A stretch of DNA of 64,000 nt from Porphyrobacter sp. (GCA_027531395.1 JAPZRO010000004.1:310001-374000), one strand, 5' to 3'. Counted from the stretch's first letter, positions 40,369-49,760 are shown. Notes: generated from the letters alone by a model not told the origin. Program-made: numbers and translations.

Positions 40369-40769
40369 TCCAGCAGCAGCAGCACGGCGGTGACTTCCAG
40401 CCGCTCCATCGCGCCGAAGCGGTGATCGACCTTGGTGATCGTCGCATCTGCGACCAGCTGGCCGGGCAGGGCGAATTCGTGATCGGGCAGGCGCTCGATC
40501 AGCTCCTCGCCGCCCGCGACCGCCTCGGGCCCGCAGAATTCCAGCACCACCTCGTGCCGCGTGCCCGAAAAGGTAATCGAGGCCCAGGCCTTCTCGTCAT
40601 GGGTGATCAGCGTGCCATGCCCCTGCGCCAGCGCCTTGAGCGCGGCCCGCACGCGATCGGCCGTGGTGCGACGCGGACGGAAGGCGGCAGCGAGCGATTT
40701 GACCTCGATATCATCCAGATCGGCGAAGGCGTGGGCGAAGGGATCGCGGTGGCTCTCGGTCAGCATCAT
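40359..40769 (-). CDS. Unknown protein, coupled to a small HTH-like gene
   Basis: 136 residues. Two adjacent ATGs (40769, 40766); the first is six bases after AAGGAG, which is inside the upstream gene, whose TGA overlaps it. The sequence ends with strands LEVTAVLLLLEEG and contains GHGTLITHDEKAWASITFSGTRHEVVLEF, an alpha/beta pattern of a small domain. I do not recognise it. It lies downstream of a small DNA-binding-like gene and faces away from an S24 repressor, so a regulatory link is possible. Confidence 0.68.
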   Translation of the reverse strand: MMLTESHRDPFAHAFADLDDIEVKSLAAAFRPRRTTADRVRAALKALAQGHGTLITHDEKAWASITFSGTRHEVVLEFCGPEAVAGGEELIERLPDHEFALPGQLVADATITKVDHRFGAMERLEVTAVLLLLEEG

Positions 40770-40969
40770 GCCATCTCCTTCATTTCGGCCGCTGCGCGGT
40801 CGGCATAGCCCTGCATCCAGGCGCGGGTGCGCAGCTCGGTGTCGCGGCGGGGGGTGCGCCCCATGCGCAGATCGAGCACGAAGCGCGGATCATGGGCAGC
40901 GAGCCGCCCGAACTTGGTGGCGGGCAGATTGTGCGTCCGCAGGAAGGATTCGATGGTCCGAAGCAGCAT
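40766..40969 (-). CDS. Small helix-turn-helix-like protein
   Basis: 67 residues from ATG 40969. RTIESFLRTHNLPATKFGRLAAHDPRFVLDLRMGRTPR looks like a compact helix-turn-helix: a helix, a turn at NLPATKFGR, and a second basic helix. It has no other domain. It is divergent from the S24 repressor gene, 124 bases away, and its stop overlaps the start of the next gene (coupling). Regulatory target unknown. Confidence 0.62.
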   Translation of the reverse strand: MLLRTIESFLRTHNLPATKFGRLAAHDPRFVLDLRMGRTPRRDTELRTRAWMQGYADRAAAEMKEMA

Positions 40970-41050
40970 GGTAGTGCGTCCCTGTTGGTTGCCGTGTCGA
41001 AAGTGATGCACCGGGCGACTCGCTCGATGTTCCTGAAATGTTTCACTTGA

Positions 41051-41087
41051 TTTCCTACTTGTCTAGGAAAAATCCTACGTGTAGGAT
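41051..41087 (+). promoter_or_regulatory. Leaderless promoter of the S24 repressor with two operators
   Basis: -35 TTGTCT (41059-41064), 17 bases, -10 TAGGAT (41082-41087), six bases to the ATG at 41094. Operator 1 TTTCCTA-N6-TAGGAAA (41051-41070) covers the -35; operator 2 ATCCTAC-GT-GTAGGAT (41072-41087) covers the -10. Both have perfect 7-bp arms sharing the TCCTA core, which suggests binding by the encoded protein (autorepression). A half-site ATCCTACGT also occurs inside the gene near 41336. Confidence 0.7.
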
Positions 41088-41093
41088 GTTTTC

Positions 41094-41774
41094 ATGGTTA
41101 TCGACCCGCAAAACTCCGCCCAAAGCCTCACCGGACCGCGCGCGCGGCTGCTCGCGCTGTCGCAGGACAAGGGGGTGAGCCTTGCCGCCCTGTCCGAGCT
41201 GTTGGGACGCAATCCGTCCTATCTCCAGCAATTCATTCGCAAAGGCTCGCCTCGCAAGCTGGAGGAGCAGGACCGCGCCACCCTCGCGCGGTTCTTCGGC
41301 GTGGGCGAGGAGGAGCTCCGCGAGACGAAGGAAAAATCCTACGTAAAGCCCCCTAAGCGCGAATCGGGCGCATGGGTGGAGGTTCCGCGGCTCGATCTCG
41401 GCGCGTCAGCCGGGCCGGGTGCCATGTTGCCGGGTGGGGAGGCGGCGTTCGACACCTTCCGCTTCTCGCGCCGCTGGCTCGCCGAGCAAGGCCTCGAAAG
41501 CGCGCAGCTCTCCGCCATCCGGGTCGAGGGGGATTCGATGGAGCCGCTGCTCAATGATGGCGACGAGATTCTCGTCGACCGCAGCCCCCGCCCGTTCCGC
41601 GACGGCATCCACGTGGTGCGCCTCGGCGACACCCTGATGGTCAAGCGCGTGGCGAGCGCCGGGGCAGGGCGGATCGCGCTGCTCTCGCAGAACCTCGCCT
41701 ACCCCCCGGTCGAGGTCGCGGCCGAGGAGGTCGCGATCATCGGGCGGGTTGTGTGGAAGGGGGGGAAGATTTAA
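41094..41774 (+). CDS. S24 (LexA/CI-type) self-cleaving-type repressor
   Basis: 226 residues. N-terminal helix-turn-helix at residues about 27-48 (GVSLAALSELLGRNPSYLQQFIR), a hinge with the possible cleavage bond Ala106-Gly107, and the S24 peptidase domain with Ser148 (VEGDSMEPL) and Lys184 (LMVKRV), the LexA catalytic dyad. It is not LexA itself: the DNA-binding part is XRE/CI-like. Such repressors are inactivated by RecA-stimulated cleavage. Two palindromes cover its promoter. No phage genes surround it, so it is a stand-alone regulator. Confidence 0.88.
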   Translation: MVIDPQNSAQSLTGPRARLLALSQDKGVSLAALSELLGRNPSYLQQFIRKGSPRKLEEQDRATLARFFGVGEEELRETKEKSYVKPPKRESGAWVEVPRLDLGASAGPGAMLPGGEAAFDTFRFSRRWLAEQGLESAQLSAIRVEGDSMEPLLNDGDEILVDRSPRPFRDGIHVVRLGDTLMVKRVASAGAGRIALLSQNLAYPPVEVAAEEVAIIGRVVWKGGKI

Positions 41775-41784
41775 GCCCGCCTTC

Positions 41785-42450
41785 ATGACTGAACAAACCA
41801 CGCTCCCCATGCGCGCCGCGATCATTCCGGTGACGCCGCTTCAGCAGAACTGCTCGCTGATCTGGTGCACTAAGACGATGAAGGGCGCGCTGGTCGATCC
41901 CGGCGGGGATCTCGACCGGCTCAAGGAGGCTGTCGCCAAGGCTGGCGTGACGCTCGAAAAGCTGCTCGTCACCCACGGGCATCTCGACCATTGCGGGCAG
42001 ACCGGGATGCTGGCGGACGAGCTGGGCCTGCCGATCGAAGGCCCGCACGAGGATGACCGCTTCTGGATCGACCAGCTCGATGATGACGGCCCGCGCTGGG
42101 GGATGGTCGCCAAGAGCTTCACGCCGACCCGCTGGCTCAAGCACGGCGACACGGTGACGGTGGGCGAATTGACGCTCGATGTGATCCACTGCCCCGGCCA
42201 CACCCCCGGCCACGTGGTGTTCTACCATGCCCCCAGCCGCTTCGCGATTGTCGGCGACGTGCTGTTCCAGGGCAGCATCGGCCGCACCGATTTCCCGCGC
42301 GGCAATCATCAGGACCTGATCGACTCGATCACCCAGCGCCTCTGGCCATTGGGCGAGGACGTGATGTTCATCCCCGGCCACGGCCCGACGAGCACCTTCG
42401 GCCGCGAGCGCAAGACCAATGCGTTTGTCTCGGACTATGCGTTGTCCTGA
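41785..42450 (+). CDS. Metallo-beta-lactamase fold hydrolase (glyoxalase II-like)
   Basis: 221 residues from ATG 41785. The metal motif THGHLDH, the later CPGHTPGH and VGDVLF, and the end IPGHGPT give the full set of ligands. The size and order resemble YcbL-type glyoxalase II proteins that hydrolyse thioesters such as S-lactoylglutathione; the substrate is not proven. It starts 11 bases after the repressor gene on the same strand. Confidence 0.9.
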   Translation: MTEQTTLPMRAAIIPVTPLQQNCSLIWCTKTMKGALVDPGGDLDRLKEAVAKAGVTLEKLLVTHGHLDHCGQTGMLADELGLPIEGPHEDDRFWIDQLDDDGPRWGMVAKSFTPTRWLKHGDTVTVGELTLDVIHCPGHTPGHVVFYHAPSRFAIVGDVLFQGSIGRTDFPRGNHQDLIDSITQRLWPLGEDVMFIPGHGPTSTFGRERKTNAFVSDYALS

Positions 42451-42461
42451 CCGTCAAAGTG

Positions 42462-42496
42462 CCTCCCCATCCCGGATCACGTCCGGGACGGGGAGG
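42462..42496. repeat. Intergenic 14-bp-arm hairpin, REP-like
   Basis: CCTCCCC-A-TCCCGGA, TCACG loop, TCCGGGA-C-GGGGAGG; arms pair over 14 positions with a single A-C mismatch. It lies between convergent genes, without a T-run. Such CCCGGA..TCCGGG elements often recur in genomes of this group, but I see only one copy here. Confidence 0.5.
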
Positions 42497-42507
42497 GACT
42501 TGAAGCG

Positions 42508-42903
42508 CTAAAACACCCCCGCCGCCACCAGCGCCGCGACCACGGCGAGACCCAGCTGGGTCAGCATCGTCACAAGCGTGCCGACCATCCGGCCCCAGCC
42601 CCAGTTGCCGCCGTCCATGCCGAAGCCGTGCAGCACCCGGCCGATGAAATAGGCCGCCGCCACATAGGCGAGCCAGAAGCTGCCTGCGCCCGCCAGCTCG
42701 ATCGCCGCGATCAGCACCAGCACGAAGGCGGTGTTCTCGACATAGTTCAGCTGCGCACGCATCCGGCGCTGAAGGGCGTCGCTCCCGCCGTCGCCAACAG
42801 AGATGCCGAGCGCGCGGCGGACCGCGCCGATGCGGATCGACAGCCAGATGTTGAGTACGGCAGCAGCCGCCGCGGCGGCGAGCGTTACAGGAAGCACGGT
42901 CAT
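42508..42903 (-). CDS. MAPEG family membrane protein
   Basis: 131 residues with four hydrophobic segments. LNYVENTAFVLVLIAAIELAG contains the MAPEG signature pattern, and GRVLHGFGM and the first helix with NIWLSIRIGAVRRALG also fit. MAPEG proteins include membrane glutathione S-transferases and related eicosanoid-type enzymes; bacterial members are of uncertain role. GAGGGGAT precedes the start. Confidence 0.88.
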   Translation of the reverse strand: MTVLPVTLAAAAAAAVLNIWLSIRIGAVRRALGISVGDGGSDALQRRMRAQLNYVENTAFVLVLIAAIELAGAGSFWLAYVAAAYFIGRVLHGFGMDGGNWGWGRMVGTLVTMLTQLGLAVVAALVAAGVF

Positions 42904-42956
42904 TGTATGGGATCCCCTCGTTCGTCTGCGCTCTGACTAGGCTGGCCCGAGTCGGG

Positions 42957-42984
42957 TTGCAACGCGCGAATTTTCCGCTATAGC
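42957..42984 (+). promoter_or_regulatory. Candidate promoter of rpmF-plsX-fabH
   Basis: TTGCAA (42957-42962), 16 bases, TATAGC (42979-42984). It would give a leader of about 140 bases before rpmF. Confidence 0.55.
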
Positions 42985-43128
42985 GCCCGCCTTCCCGCCG
43001 CTGCTGGCCAAGGAAAGCACGCACTTGCTTGTTGCTTGTGCGCCAGCGCTCCTTGCCGTAAGGGCGGCCTTCGAGAATCGCAGGCGCCGATGGCGCGCAC
43101 GTTGTTTATTTGAGGAATTGGTGCCGCC

Positions 43129-43305
43129 ATGGCTGTCCCCAAGAGAAAAGTATCGCCTTCCCGTCGTGGCATGCGTCGTTCGCACGATGCCCTCAAGGTC
43201 GAGGCGTTCCACGAATGCCCGAACTGCGGTGAGCTGAAGCGCCCGCACAACATCTGCGGCCACTGTGGCCACTACAACGGGCGTCAGGTTGTCGCCGTCG
43301 GCTGA
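43129..43305 (+). CDS. rpmF: Ribosomal protein L32
   Basis: 58 residues; [20 protein letters not shown] is the canonical N-terminus and [18 protein letters not shown] carries the zinc-ribbon cysteines. L32 is a large-subunit protein. It precedes plsX and fabH, a linkage found in most bacteria that connects ribosome and membrane-lipid synthesis. It has a good upstream TGAGG at 43111-43115. Confidence 0.97.
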   Translation: MAVPKRKVSPSRRGMRRSHDALKVEAFHECPNCGELKRPHNICGHCGHYNGRQVVAVG

Positions 43306-43343
43306 TCGCCGGTGGCCTTCACGATAGACCGGAGAGAAGCACC

Positions 43344-44435
43344 ATGAGCCTGCCGCGTATCGCTGTCGATGCGATGGGCGGTGATGAAGGCGTGCGCGTG
43401 ATGGTCGAAGGCGCGGCGCTCGCCCGCCGCCGCCATGACGAGTTCAAGTTCCTGCTGGTGGGCGACGAGCCGCGCATCGCGGCCGCGCTCGACAATCACC
43501 CGAATCTGCGCAGTGCTTCCGAAATCCTTCATTGCGAAGACGTGGTGGGCGGCGACGAGCTGCCGAGCCGCGCGATCCGCCGCGCCAAGACCACCAGCAT
43601 GGGGCTCGCCGTCAACGCGGTGAAGACCGGTGATGCCGGTGCTGCGGTCAGCGCGGGCAATACCGGCGCGCTGATGGCGATGAGCAAGATCGCGCTGCGC
43701 ACGATGCCGGGGATCGATCGCCCTGCGCTCGCAGCGATCATGCCGACCTTGCAGGAACATGACGTGGTGATGCTCGATCTCGGCGCCAATACCGAGGCCG
43801 ACGCGCGCAATCTGGTCCAGTTCGCGGTGATGGGCGCGGCCTATTCGCGCATCGTCAACGGCTTCGACAAGCCGGTGGTGCGGCTGCTCAACATCGGCAC
43901 CGAGGAAATCAAGGGCACCGAGGAGCTGCGCGACGCCGCTGCCATGCTCACCGCTGCCTCGGCCAATGGCGAGGGCCGGCTGGCGCTACGTTTCGACGGC
44001 TTCGTCGAGAGCGACAAGATCAACCGCGGCGAGACCCATGTGGTCGTCACTGACGGTTTCTCCGGCAACATCGCGCTGAAAGCGATCGAGGGCTCGGCGC
44101 GCTTCGTCACCGATCTGCTGCGGCAGGCCTTCACCTCCTCGCTGCGTTCGAAGATCGGCTTTCTGGTCTCGCGCCCGGCGACCGAGCTGCTCAAGCACCA
44201 TCTCGATCCCAACAACCACAATGGCGCGGTGTTCCTGGGCCTCAACGGCGTGGTGGTGAAGAGCCACGGCAGCGCCAATGCCAAGGGAGTCGCCAATGCG
44301 GTGGCGGTGGCCGCGCGCCTGCTCGAAAACAAGCTGACCGAGCGGATCGCGCATGACCTTGCCGAGCTCGGACAGGAAGCCTTCTCGCACGGCGGCAATG
44401 GCCGCAGCGCCAAGGGCAGCGAGGGCGCGGCGTGA
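43344..44435 (+). CDS. plsX: Phosphate acyltransferase
   Basis: 363 residues. PlsX converts acyl-ACP to acyl-phosphate, the first step of phosphatidic acid synthesis with PlsY. Signatures: [11 protein letters not shown] at the N-terminus, [31 protein letters not shown] and [23 protein letters not shown] precedes the ATG at 43344. The C-terminal tail is rich in Ser/Gly. Confidence 0.97.
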   Translation: MSLPRIAVDAMGGDEGVRVMVEGAALARRRHDEFKFLLVGDEPRIAAALDNHPNLRSASEILHCEDVVGGDELPSRAIRRAKTTSMGLAVNAVKTGDAGAAVSAGNTGALMAMSKIALRTMPGIDRPALAAIMPTLQEHDVVMLDLGANTEADARNLVQFAVMGAAYSRIVNGFDKPVVRLLNIGTEEIKGTEELRDAAAMLTAASANGEGRLALRFDGFVESDKINRGETHVVVTDGFSGNIALKAIEGSARFVTDLLRQAFTSSLRSKIGFLVSRPATELLKHHLDPNNHNGAVFLGLNGVVVKSHGSANAKGVANAVAVAARLLENKLTERIAHDLAELGQEAFSHGGNGRSAKGSEGAA

Positions 44436-45406
44436 CCGGATCGCGGCTGCTCGGCACCGGATCGGCGCTTCCGCGTCAGGTGGTGACCAATGCCCAGCTC
44501 GCGGAGTGGGTCGATACCTCGGACGAATGGATCGTCGAGCGCACCGGCATCCGCCAGCGCCACATTGCGGGCGAGGGCGAGACTACGGCGACGCTCGCGA
44601 CGGCCGCTGCCCGGGCAGCTCTGGCCGATGCCGGGGTCGATGCATCGAGCATCGGGCTGATCATCCTCGCCACCGCCACACCCGACAACACCTTCCCCGC
44701 CACCGCCACCAAGGTGCAGGACGCGCTGGGCTGCAATGGCGGCATCGCATTCGACGTCGCGGCGGTGTGTTCGGGCTTCCTCTATGCGCTCAGCGTGGCC
44801 GATTCGCTGTTGCGCACCGGCATGGCCAAGCGCGCGCTGGTGATCGGTGCGGAAACCTTCAGCCGGATTCTCGACTGGGAAGACCGCACCACCTGCGTGC
44901 TGTTCGGAGACGGGGCCGGCGCTGTGGTGCTGGAAGCGCCGTCGGCCGACAATGCCGGCAAGGATGCGCCCGGGATCATCGGAAGCAAGCTCCACGCCGA
45001 TGGCGCGCAGCATGATCTGCTCTATGTCGATGGCGGCCCGTCGAGCACGCAGACGGTCGGCCATGTGCGCATGCGCGGGCCCGAAGTGTTCCGCCATGCG
45101 GTGGTCAACCTCTCCGATGTGCTCAAGGAAGTGCTTGCCGATACAGGCTTTTCCGCCAGCGACATCGACTGGGTGGTGCCGCATCAGGCCAATGCCAGGA
45201 TCCTTGATGCGACCGCGCGCAAGCTCGGGATTACGCCGGACAAGGTGATCGTCACGGTCGATCGCCACGCCAACACCTCGGCCGCCTCGGTGCCGCTCGC
45301 GCTCGATGTCGCGCGCAAGGACGGGCGGATCAAGGCGGGCGATCTGGTGATGCTGGAGGCCATGGGCGGCGGCTTTACCTGGGGCGCAAGCCTGATACGC
45401 ATGTGA
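44432..45406 (+). CDS. fabH: 3-oxoacyl-ACP synthase III
   Basis: 324 residues from a GTG overlapping the plsX stop (GTGA). FabH starts fatty-acid synthesis by condensing acetyl-CoA with malonyl-ACP. The triad is Cys113 ([11 protein letters not shown]), His in VPHQAN and Asn in HANTSAAS. The N-terminal [14 protein letters not shown] is typical. Translational coupling to plsX is likely. Confidence 0.97.
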   Translation: MTGSRLLGTGSALPRQVVTNAQLAEWVDTSDEWIVERTGIRQRHIAGEGETTATLATAAARAALADAGVDASSIGLIILATATPDNTFPATATKVQDALGCNGGIAFDVAAVCSGFLYALSVADSLLRTGMAKRALVIGAETFSRILDWEDRTTCVLFGDGAGAVVLEAPSADNAGKDAPGIIGSKLHADGAQHDLLYVDGGPSSTQTVGHVRMRGPEVFRHAVVNLSDVLKEVLADTGFSASDIDWVVPHQANARILDATARKLGITPDKVIVTVDRHANTSAASVPLALDVARKDGRIKAGDLVMLEAMGGGFTWGASLIRM

Positions 45407-45476
45407 TCGCGGCGCGATTTGCGCAGGGTTTCGCTAACACAATTGCTGAAAACTCATGCTTACCCCGTCCATCGCA

Positions 45477-45504
45477 TTGCAAATGCGGCGGAAAATAGTA
45501 AGCT
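45477..45504 (+). promoter_or_regulatory. Candidate promoter of ihfA
   Basis: TTGCAA (45477-45482), 16 bases, TAAGCT (45499-45504), about 40 bases upstream of the ihfA ATG. The -10 is weak. Confidence 0.35.
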
Positions 45505-45543
45505 TTAGGTCTTCGATGGGTCGCGCCACGAAGGAGAAAGCGC

Positions 45544-45843
45544 ATGATGCGTTCGGTAGGCACACTCACCCGCGCCGATCTGGCGGAAACGATCAACCGC
45601 AAGATGGGCCTGAGCCGGGCGGATTCGCTCGAGATGGTCGAAGCGATCCTCGGCAAGATGAGCGATGCGCTCGCCAAGGGCGAGAACGTCAAGATCTCCG
45701 GTTTCGGCAGCTTCGTGCTGCGCGACAAGAACGAGCGGATCGGCCGCAATCCCAAGACCGGGATCGAAGTGCCGATCACGCCGCGGCGGGTGATGACCTT
45801 CCGGGCCAGCCAGCTGCTCAAGGAACGTATCACCAAGGGGTGA
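45544..45843 (+). CDS. ihfA: Integration host factor alpha subunit
   Basis: 99 residues. HU/IHF fold: [22 protein letters not shown], the [21 protein letters not shown] arm with the DNA-bending Pro region ([14 protein letters not shown]). IHF-alpha features are the long N-terminus and the NPKTG arm. GGAG at 45531 fits as ribosome site. It precedes a MerR-family regulator, a linkage common in proteobacteria (often with pheT or other genes upstream, not here). Confidence 0.93.
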   Translation: MMRSVGTLTRADLAETINRKMGLSRADSLEMVEAILGKMSDALAKGENVKISGFGSFVLRDKNERIGRNPKTGIEVPITPRRVMTFRASQLLKERITKG

Positions 45844-45868
45844 TCGACAGCACGAAAGGTGAGGGCTG

Positions 45869-46300
45869 ATGGCCGGGTTCGATGACGGGAAAGATGAAGG
45901 CGCGCTGCGCACCATCGGCGAAGTCAGCGAGGCGCTCGGCATCAAGCCCCACGTGCTGCGCTACTGGGAAGCGCAATTCCCGCTGCTGAAGCCGCTCAAG
46001 CGCTCGGGCGGGCGGCGCTACTACCGCGCCAGCGACGTCGCCGTGGTCGAGACGATCGACCGGCTGGTCAACCGCGAGGGCTATACCCTGAAGGGTGCCG
46101 AAGCGGTGCTGCGCGCCGCGGCCAAGTCCGGCCATGACCGACGCCACGAAGACCGCCGCGCCGGCGATCGCCGCGCCGCCGCCGATCAGGGCGAGACACC
46201 GGGCGTGCGCCTGATGGTGAGCGAAGGGCCCGACATGGCCGAGGTGATCGCGGGCCTGAAGGCCGTGCGCGCAAGGCTCGCGGCGGCGCTCGAGGCCTGA
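45869..46300 (+). CDS. MerR-family transcriptional regulator
   Basis: 143 residues. N-terminal winged helix: LRTIGEVSEALGIKPHVLRYWEAQFP and RRYYRASDVAVVETIDRLV. The C-terminal part (residues about 85-143) is charged and has no effector cysteines. This IhfA-adjacent MerR type is common; its target is unknown. Start at 45869 follows GAGGGC in the short gap after ihfA. Confidence 0.9.
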   Translation: MAGFDDGKDEGALRTIGEVSEALGIKPHVLRYWEAQFPLLKPLKRSGGRRYYRASDVAVVETIDRLVNREGYTLKGAEAVLRAAAKSGHDRRHEDRRAGDRRAAADQGETPGVRLMVSEGPDMAEVIAGLKAVRARLAAALEA

Positions 46301-46307
46301 GGCACGC

Positions 46308-49300
46308 CTACTCCGCCGCCATCAGCGCGGCCTCGCCCAGATCGACGCTGACGAGGCGCGAGACGCCTTTTTCCGCCATCGTCACCCCGAACAGGCGGTG
46401 CATCCGGCTCATCGTCACCGCGTTGTGGGTGACGATCAGGTAGCGCGTGGTGGTGGTGCGGACCATCGAATCGAGCAGGTCGCAGAACCGTTCGACGTTG
46501 GCGTCGTCGAGCGGTGCGTCGACTTCGTCGAGCACGCAGATCGGCGCGGGGTTGGTGAGGAACAGCGCGAAGATCAGCGCCGTGGCCGTCAGCGCCTGCT
46601 CGCCGCCTGACAGAAGCGAGAGGGATTGCAGCCGCTTGCCCGGCGGCTGGGCGTAGATCTCGAGCCCCGCCTCCAGCGGATCGTCGCTGTCGACCAGCGC
46701 GAGGTGCGCCTGCCCGCCCTCAAACAGGCGGGTGAAGAGCACGCGGAAATGGCCGTCCACTTCCTCGAAGGCGGCGCGCAGGCGCTCGCGGCCTTCGCGG
46801 TTGAGGCTGCCGATCGATCCGCGCAGCCGCGCGATGGCTTCAACCAGCTCGGCCTGTTCCTGCGCGCTGGAACCATGTTCGCCCTCGATCCGCGCGAGTT
46901 CATCGGCGGCTACGAGGTTCACCGGCCCGATCCGTTCGCGCGCCGCAGTGAGGCGTTCGAGCTCCTCGGATTCGCTGCTGGCGGCGTGGATGTCCTCCTC
47001 GGTGAAGCCGAAGCGTTCACCCAGCAGCGGGGGCGGGCACTGGAAGCGCTCGCCGGAAATGCGCGCGAGTTCGGCGCGGCGCGATTCCTCGTTCTCTGCG
47101 CGGGCGGCAAGGCTGGCGCGGCCCTCGCGCGCCTGGGCGAGGGCTTCGGTGCGGGTCGCAAGCTCACTGTCGGCGGCGCGGCTGCGCAAATCGGCCTCGC
47201 GCATCGCGGCTTCGGCTTCGGCGAGTTCGGCTGCCAGCCGCGTGCGGGTGGCCTCGCCCGCCTCGATCTCGGCGGTGAGTGCGGCGGGCTTGCCAGCATG
47301 GACCGCGCGCTCCTCGGCGATCTCGGCCAGGCGGCGGGCGGCTTCGGCCATGCGCCGCTCGGCATCGGAGGAGCGCGCCTTCCAGCCGCTCTGCTCGGCC
47401 TGCTGCGCGGCGAGCCGCTCGCGCGCCACAGCGAGCGCCTGATCCTGCGCGGCAAGCTGGGCGAGCGCGGCCTGTACCGCAGCGCGCGCGGCTTCGTTCT
47501 TCGCCTGCGAGGCTTCGAGCGCGGCGCGCCCCGCATCGCGCGCGGGCAGGCGCGCGCGGGCTTCCTCGGCGGCGGCGAGATCGGCCTTCGCGCCCGCCAG
47601 CTGCGCCTCGACTTCGCCCGCACTCGCCGCCAGTTCCGCGAGGCGCGCGGCGAGGCGTTCCTTCGCCGCTTCGGCCTGATCGAGCCGTCGAAGCGCCTGC
47701 CGCTCGGTCTCGATCGCTCCGGCGATGGCACGCTCCTGTGCCACCAGTGCGGTCTGCAAGGCGGAAAGTTCTTCGCGCACCGCCTTGTCGGCCGCCTCGG
47801 CAGCGGCGAGGGCATCGCGCAAGGGCGGGAGCGCGGCTTCGAGTTCGGCAAAGCGGTTGGCGGCTTCGAGCTGCGCGGCCTCCGCCGCCCCTTCGCCGCG
47901 CGCGATGAAGCCGTCCCAGCGTCGCAGGTGCCCGGCGCGGGTCACCAGCCATTCGCCCGGCGCGAGCGTCCGGCCATCGTCGGCCTCGACGCAATGCACC
48001 AGCGCTAGTCGCGCGGCAAGTTGCGCCGGGCAATCCTTGAGGTGGGCGAGCAGGCTGTCGGCGACGGCGGCGGGGGCGGATTTGGTGCCGGTCCAGAAGC
48101 GCCCGTCCTGCGGACTGGCGGGCGCGCCGAGCGGCGATTTGCCGTCGCGCCCGAGCACCGCGGCGAGCGCGCGTTCGTAGCCCGGCGCGACGCTGACCTT
48201 GTCGAGCGCGGTCGCCAGCCCCTGCCGCCCGGCCTCGCGCTTGGCACGCGCCTCGCGGTCACGGGCCAGCGCGGTGTGTTCGCGCTCGATCCCGGCGAGT
48301 TCGGCGCGCGCGGTGGCGAGCCGCGCCGAAGCCTCGTCGCGCGCGGTCTGCAAGTCGCCCTTGCGCGCCTGATCGGCGGCGAGCCTTTCGCGCAGTGCGG
48401 CGACCTCGCCCGCTGCAGCCTCGGCAGCGTGCTTGGCGGCGAGGACTTCGGCCTCGGCATCGCCGCTTGCGGCAAGTTCGGCGCGGGTGCGGGTGAGCCG
48501 CGCCATCTCCGCCTCGACCCGCGCGAGGCGGCTTTGCGCCTGTTCCACCGCCGCTTCGGCGACGCGCCATTCGGCCTCGACCCCGGCATGATCGGCGGTC
48601 GCCTTGGCGAGCGCGAGTTCGGCCGCGCGGCTGGCGCGTTCGGCATCTTCGGCGCGGTTGGCGAGGGCAGGGCGGGCGGCTTCGGCCTCGGCCACGGCGG
48701 TGCGGCTGGCGGCGACCTCGGCATCGAGCCGGGCGAGCGCCTCGACCGCGCTGCTGGTTAGCCGGTCGGCATCGGCGCGGTCTTCTTCCAGCCGGGTCTG
48801 CTGGCGGGTGAGATCGGCGAGGCGCGTCTCGGCGGCTTCGAGCTTTTCGGCGAGCGCGGCCATGCGATGGCCGTGGGCGCTGGCATCATCGCGCCGGTCG
48901 GCCAGTTCGTCGCGCGCTTCGGTAAGCGCCTGCACCGCCTCGCCCTGCGCCTTCTGCGCCTCGGCGACCCGCGCCTGCGCCTCGGCGACAGCGGCATTGG
49001 CGCTTTCCGCGGCGGCACGCGCTTCCTTGGCGGCAAAGGCGGCTTCGCGCCAGCGGGCGAACAGCAGACGGGCTTCGGCGCTCTGGATCTTGTGGGTGAG
49101 CTCGGTGTAGCGCTCGGCCTGCTTGGCCTGACGTTTCAGCGAGGCGATCTGCGCGTCGAGCCCGGCCATCAGGTCTTCGAGCCGGGCAAGGTTGGCCTCC
49201 GCCCCGCGCAGCTTGCTCTCGGCATCCTTGCGGCGCACGTGGAGGCCGGCGATCCCGGCGGCTTCCTCGAGCATGGCGCGACGTTCGGCCGGGCGGGCGG

Positions 49301-49733
49301 CGATCACTGCGGCGATCTTGCCCTGGCTGACGAGGGCAGGGGAGTGCGCGCCGGTGGCGGCATCGGCGAAGGTCAGCGCGACGTCCTTGGCGCGCACGTC
49401 GCGGCCGTTGACGCGGTAGGCTGACCCAGCGCCGCGTTCGATCCGGCGGGTGACGACCAGTTCCTCGCCGCCGTCATCCTCGGCGTGGAGCACGACTTCG
49501 GCAAAGTCGCGCGGGGGCCGCGTGGAGGTGCCCGCGAAGATCACGTCCTCCATTCCCCCTGAGCGCAGCGACTTGGCCGAGGTTTCCCCCATGACCCAGC
49601 GGATCGCTTCGAGCAGGTTGGATTTGCCGCAGCCGTTGGGGCCGACGACGCCCGTCAGTCCGGGTTCGATGCGCAGTTCAGCCGGCTCGACGAAGCTCTT
49701 GAATCCGCTGAGCTTGAGCCGGTGAATCTGCAT
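46308..49733 (-). CDS. smc: Chromosome condensin Smc
   Basis: 1141 residues. Walker A GPNGCGKSN near the N-terminus, long Ala/Glu/Arg-rich coiled coils (about 165-480 and 650-900) around a central hinge, and C-terminal signature LLSGGEQALTATALIFAL with Walker B CVLDEVDAPLDD. Smc organises chromosomes and is loaded by ParB at parS. A parS site is present 23 kb to the left. No scpA or scpB gene is in the window. Confidence 0.97.
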   Translation of the reverse strand: MQIHRLKLSGFKSFVEPAELRIEPGLTGVVGPNGCGKSNLLEAIRWVMGETSAKSLRSGGMEDVIFAGTSTRPPRDFAEVVLHAEDDGGEELVVTRRIERGAGSAYRVNGRDVRAKDVALTFADAATGAHSPALVSQGKIAAVIAARPAERRAMLEEAAGIAGLHVRRKDAESKLRGAEANLARLEDLMAGLDAQIASLKRQAKQAERYTELTHKIQSAEARLLFARWREAAFAAKEARAAAESANAAVAEAQARVAEAQKAQGEAVQALTEARDELADRRDDASAHGHRMAALAEKLEAAETRLADLTRQQTRLEEDRADADRLTSSAVEALARLDAEVAASRTAVAEAEAARPALANRAEDAERASRAAELALAKATADHAGVEAEWRVAEAAVEQAQSRLARVEAEMARLTRTRAELAASGDAEAEVLAAKHAAEAAAGEVAALRERLAADQARKGDLQTARDEASARLATARAELAGIEREHTALARDREARAKREAGRQGLATALDKVSVAPGYERALAAVLGRDGKSPLGAPASPQDGRFWTGTKSAPAAVADSLLAHLKDCPAQLAARLALVHCVEADDGRTLAPGEWLVTRAGHLRRWDGFIARGEGAAEAAQLEAANRFAELEAALPPLRDALAAAEAADKAVREELSALQTALVAQERAIAGAIETERQALRRLDQAEAAKERLAARLAELAASAGEVEAQLAGAKADLAAAEEARARLPARDAGRAALEASQAKNEAARAAVQAALAQLAAQDQALAVARERLAAQQAEQSGWKARSSDAERRMAEAARRLAEIAEERAVHAGKPAALTAEIEAGEATRTRLAAELAEAEAAMREADLRSRAADSELATRTEALAQAREGRASLAARAENEESRRAELARISGERFQCPPPLLGERFGFTEEDIHAASSESEELERLTAARERIGPVNLVAADELARIEGEHGSSAQEQAELVEAIARLRGSIGSLNREGRERLRAAFEEVDGHFRVLFTRLFEGGQAHLALVDSDDPLEAGLEIYAQPPGKRLQSLSLLSGGEQALTATALIFALFLTNPAPICVLDEVDAPLDDANVERFCDLLDSMVRTTTTRYLIVTHNAVTMSRMHRLFGVTMAEKGVSRLVSVDLGEAALMAAE

Positions 49734-49760
49734 CGGGCCGGTGCCTCGCCCCGCCGACCG

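Noticed and set aside
41039-41054. Second parS-like site
   Set aside because: TGTTTCAC matches one half but the right half is TTGATTTC; not a palindrome.
41094-41774. Prophage remnant signalled by a CI-like repressor
   Set aside because: No integrase, structural or lysis genes and no direct repeats flank it.
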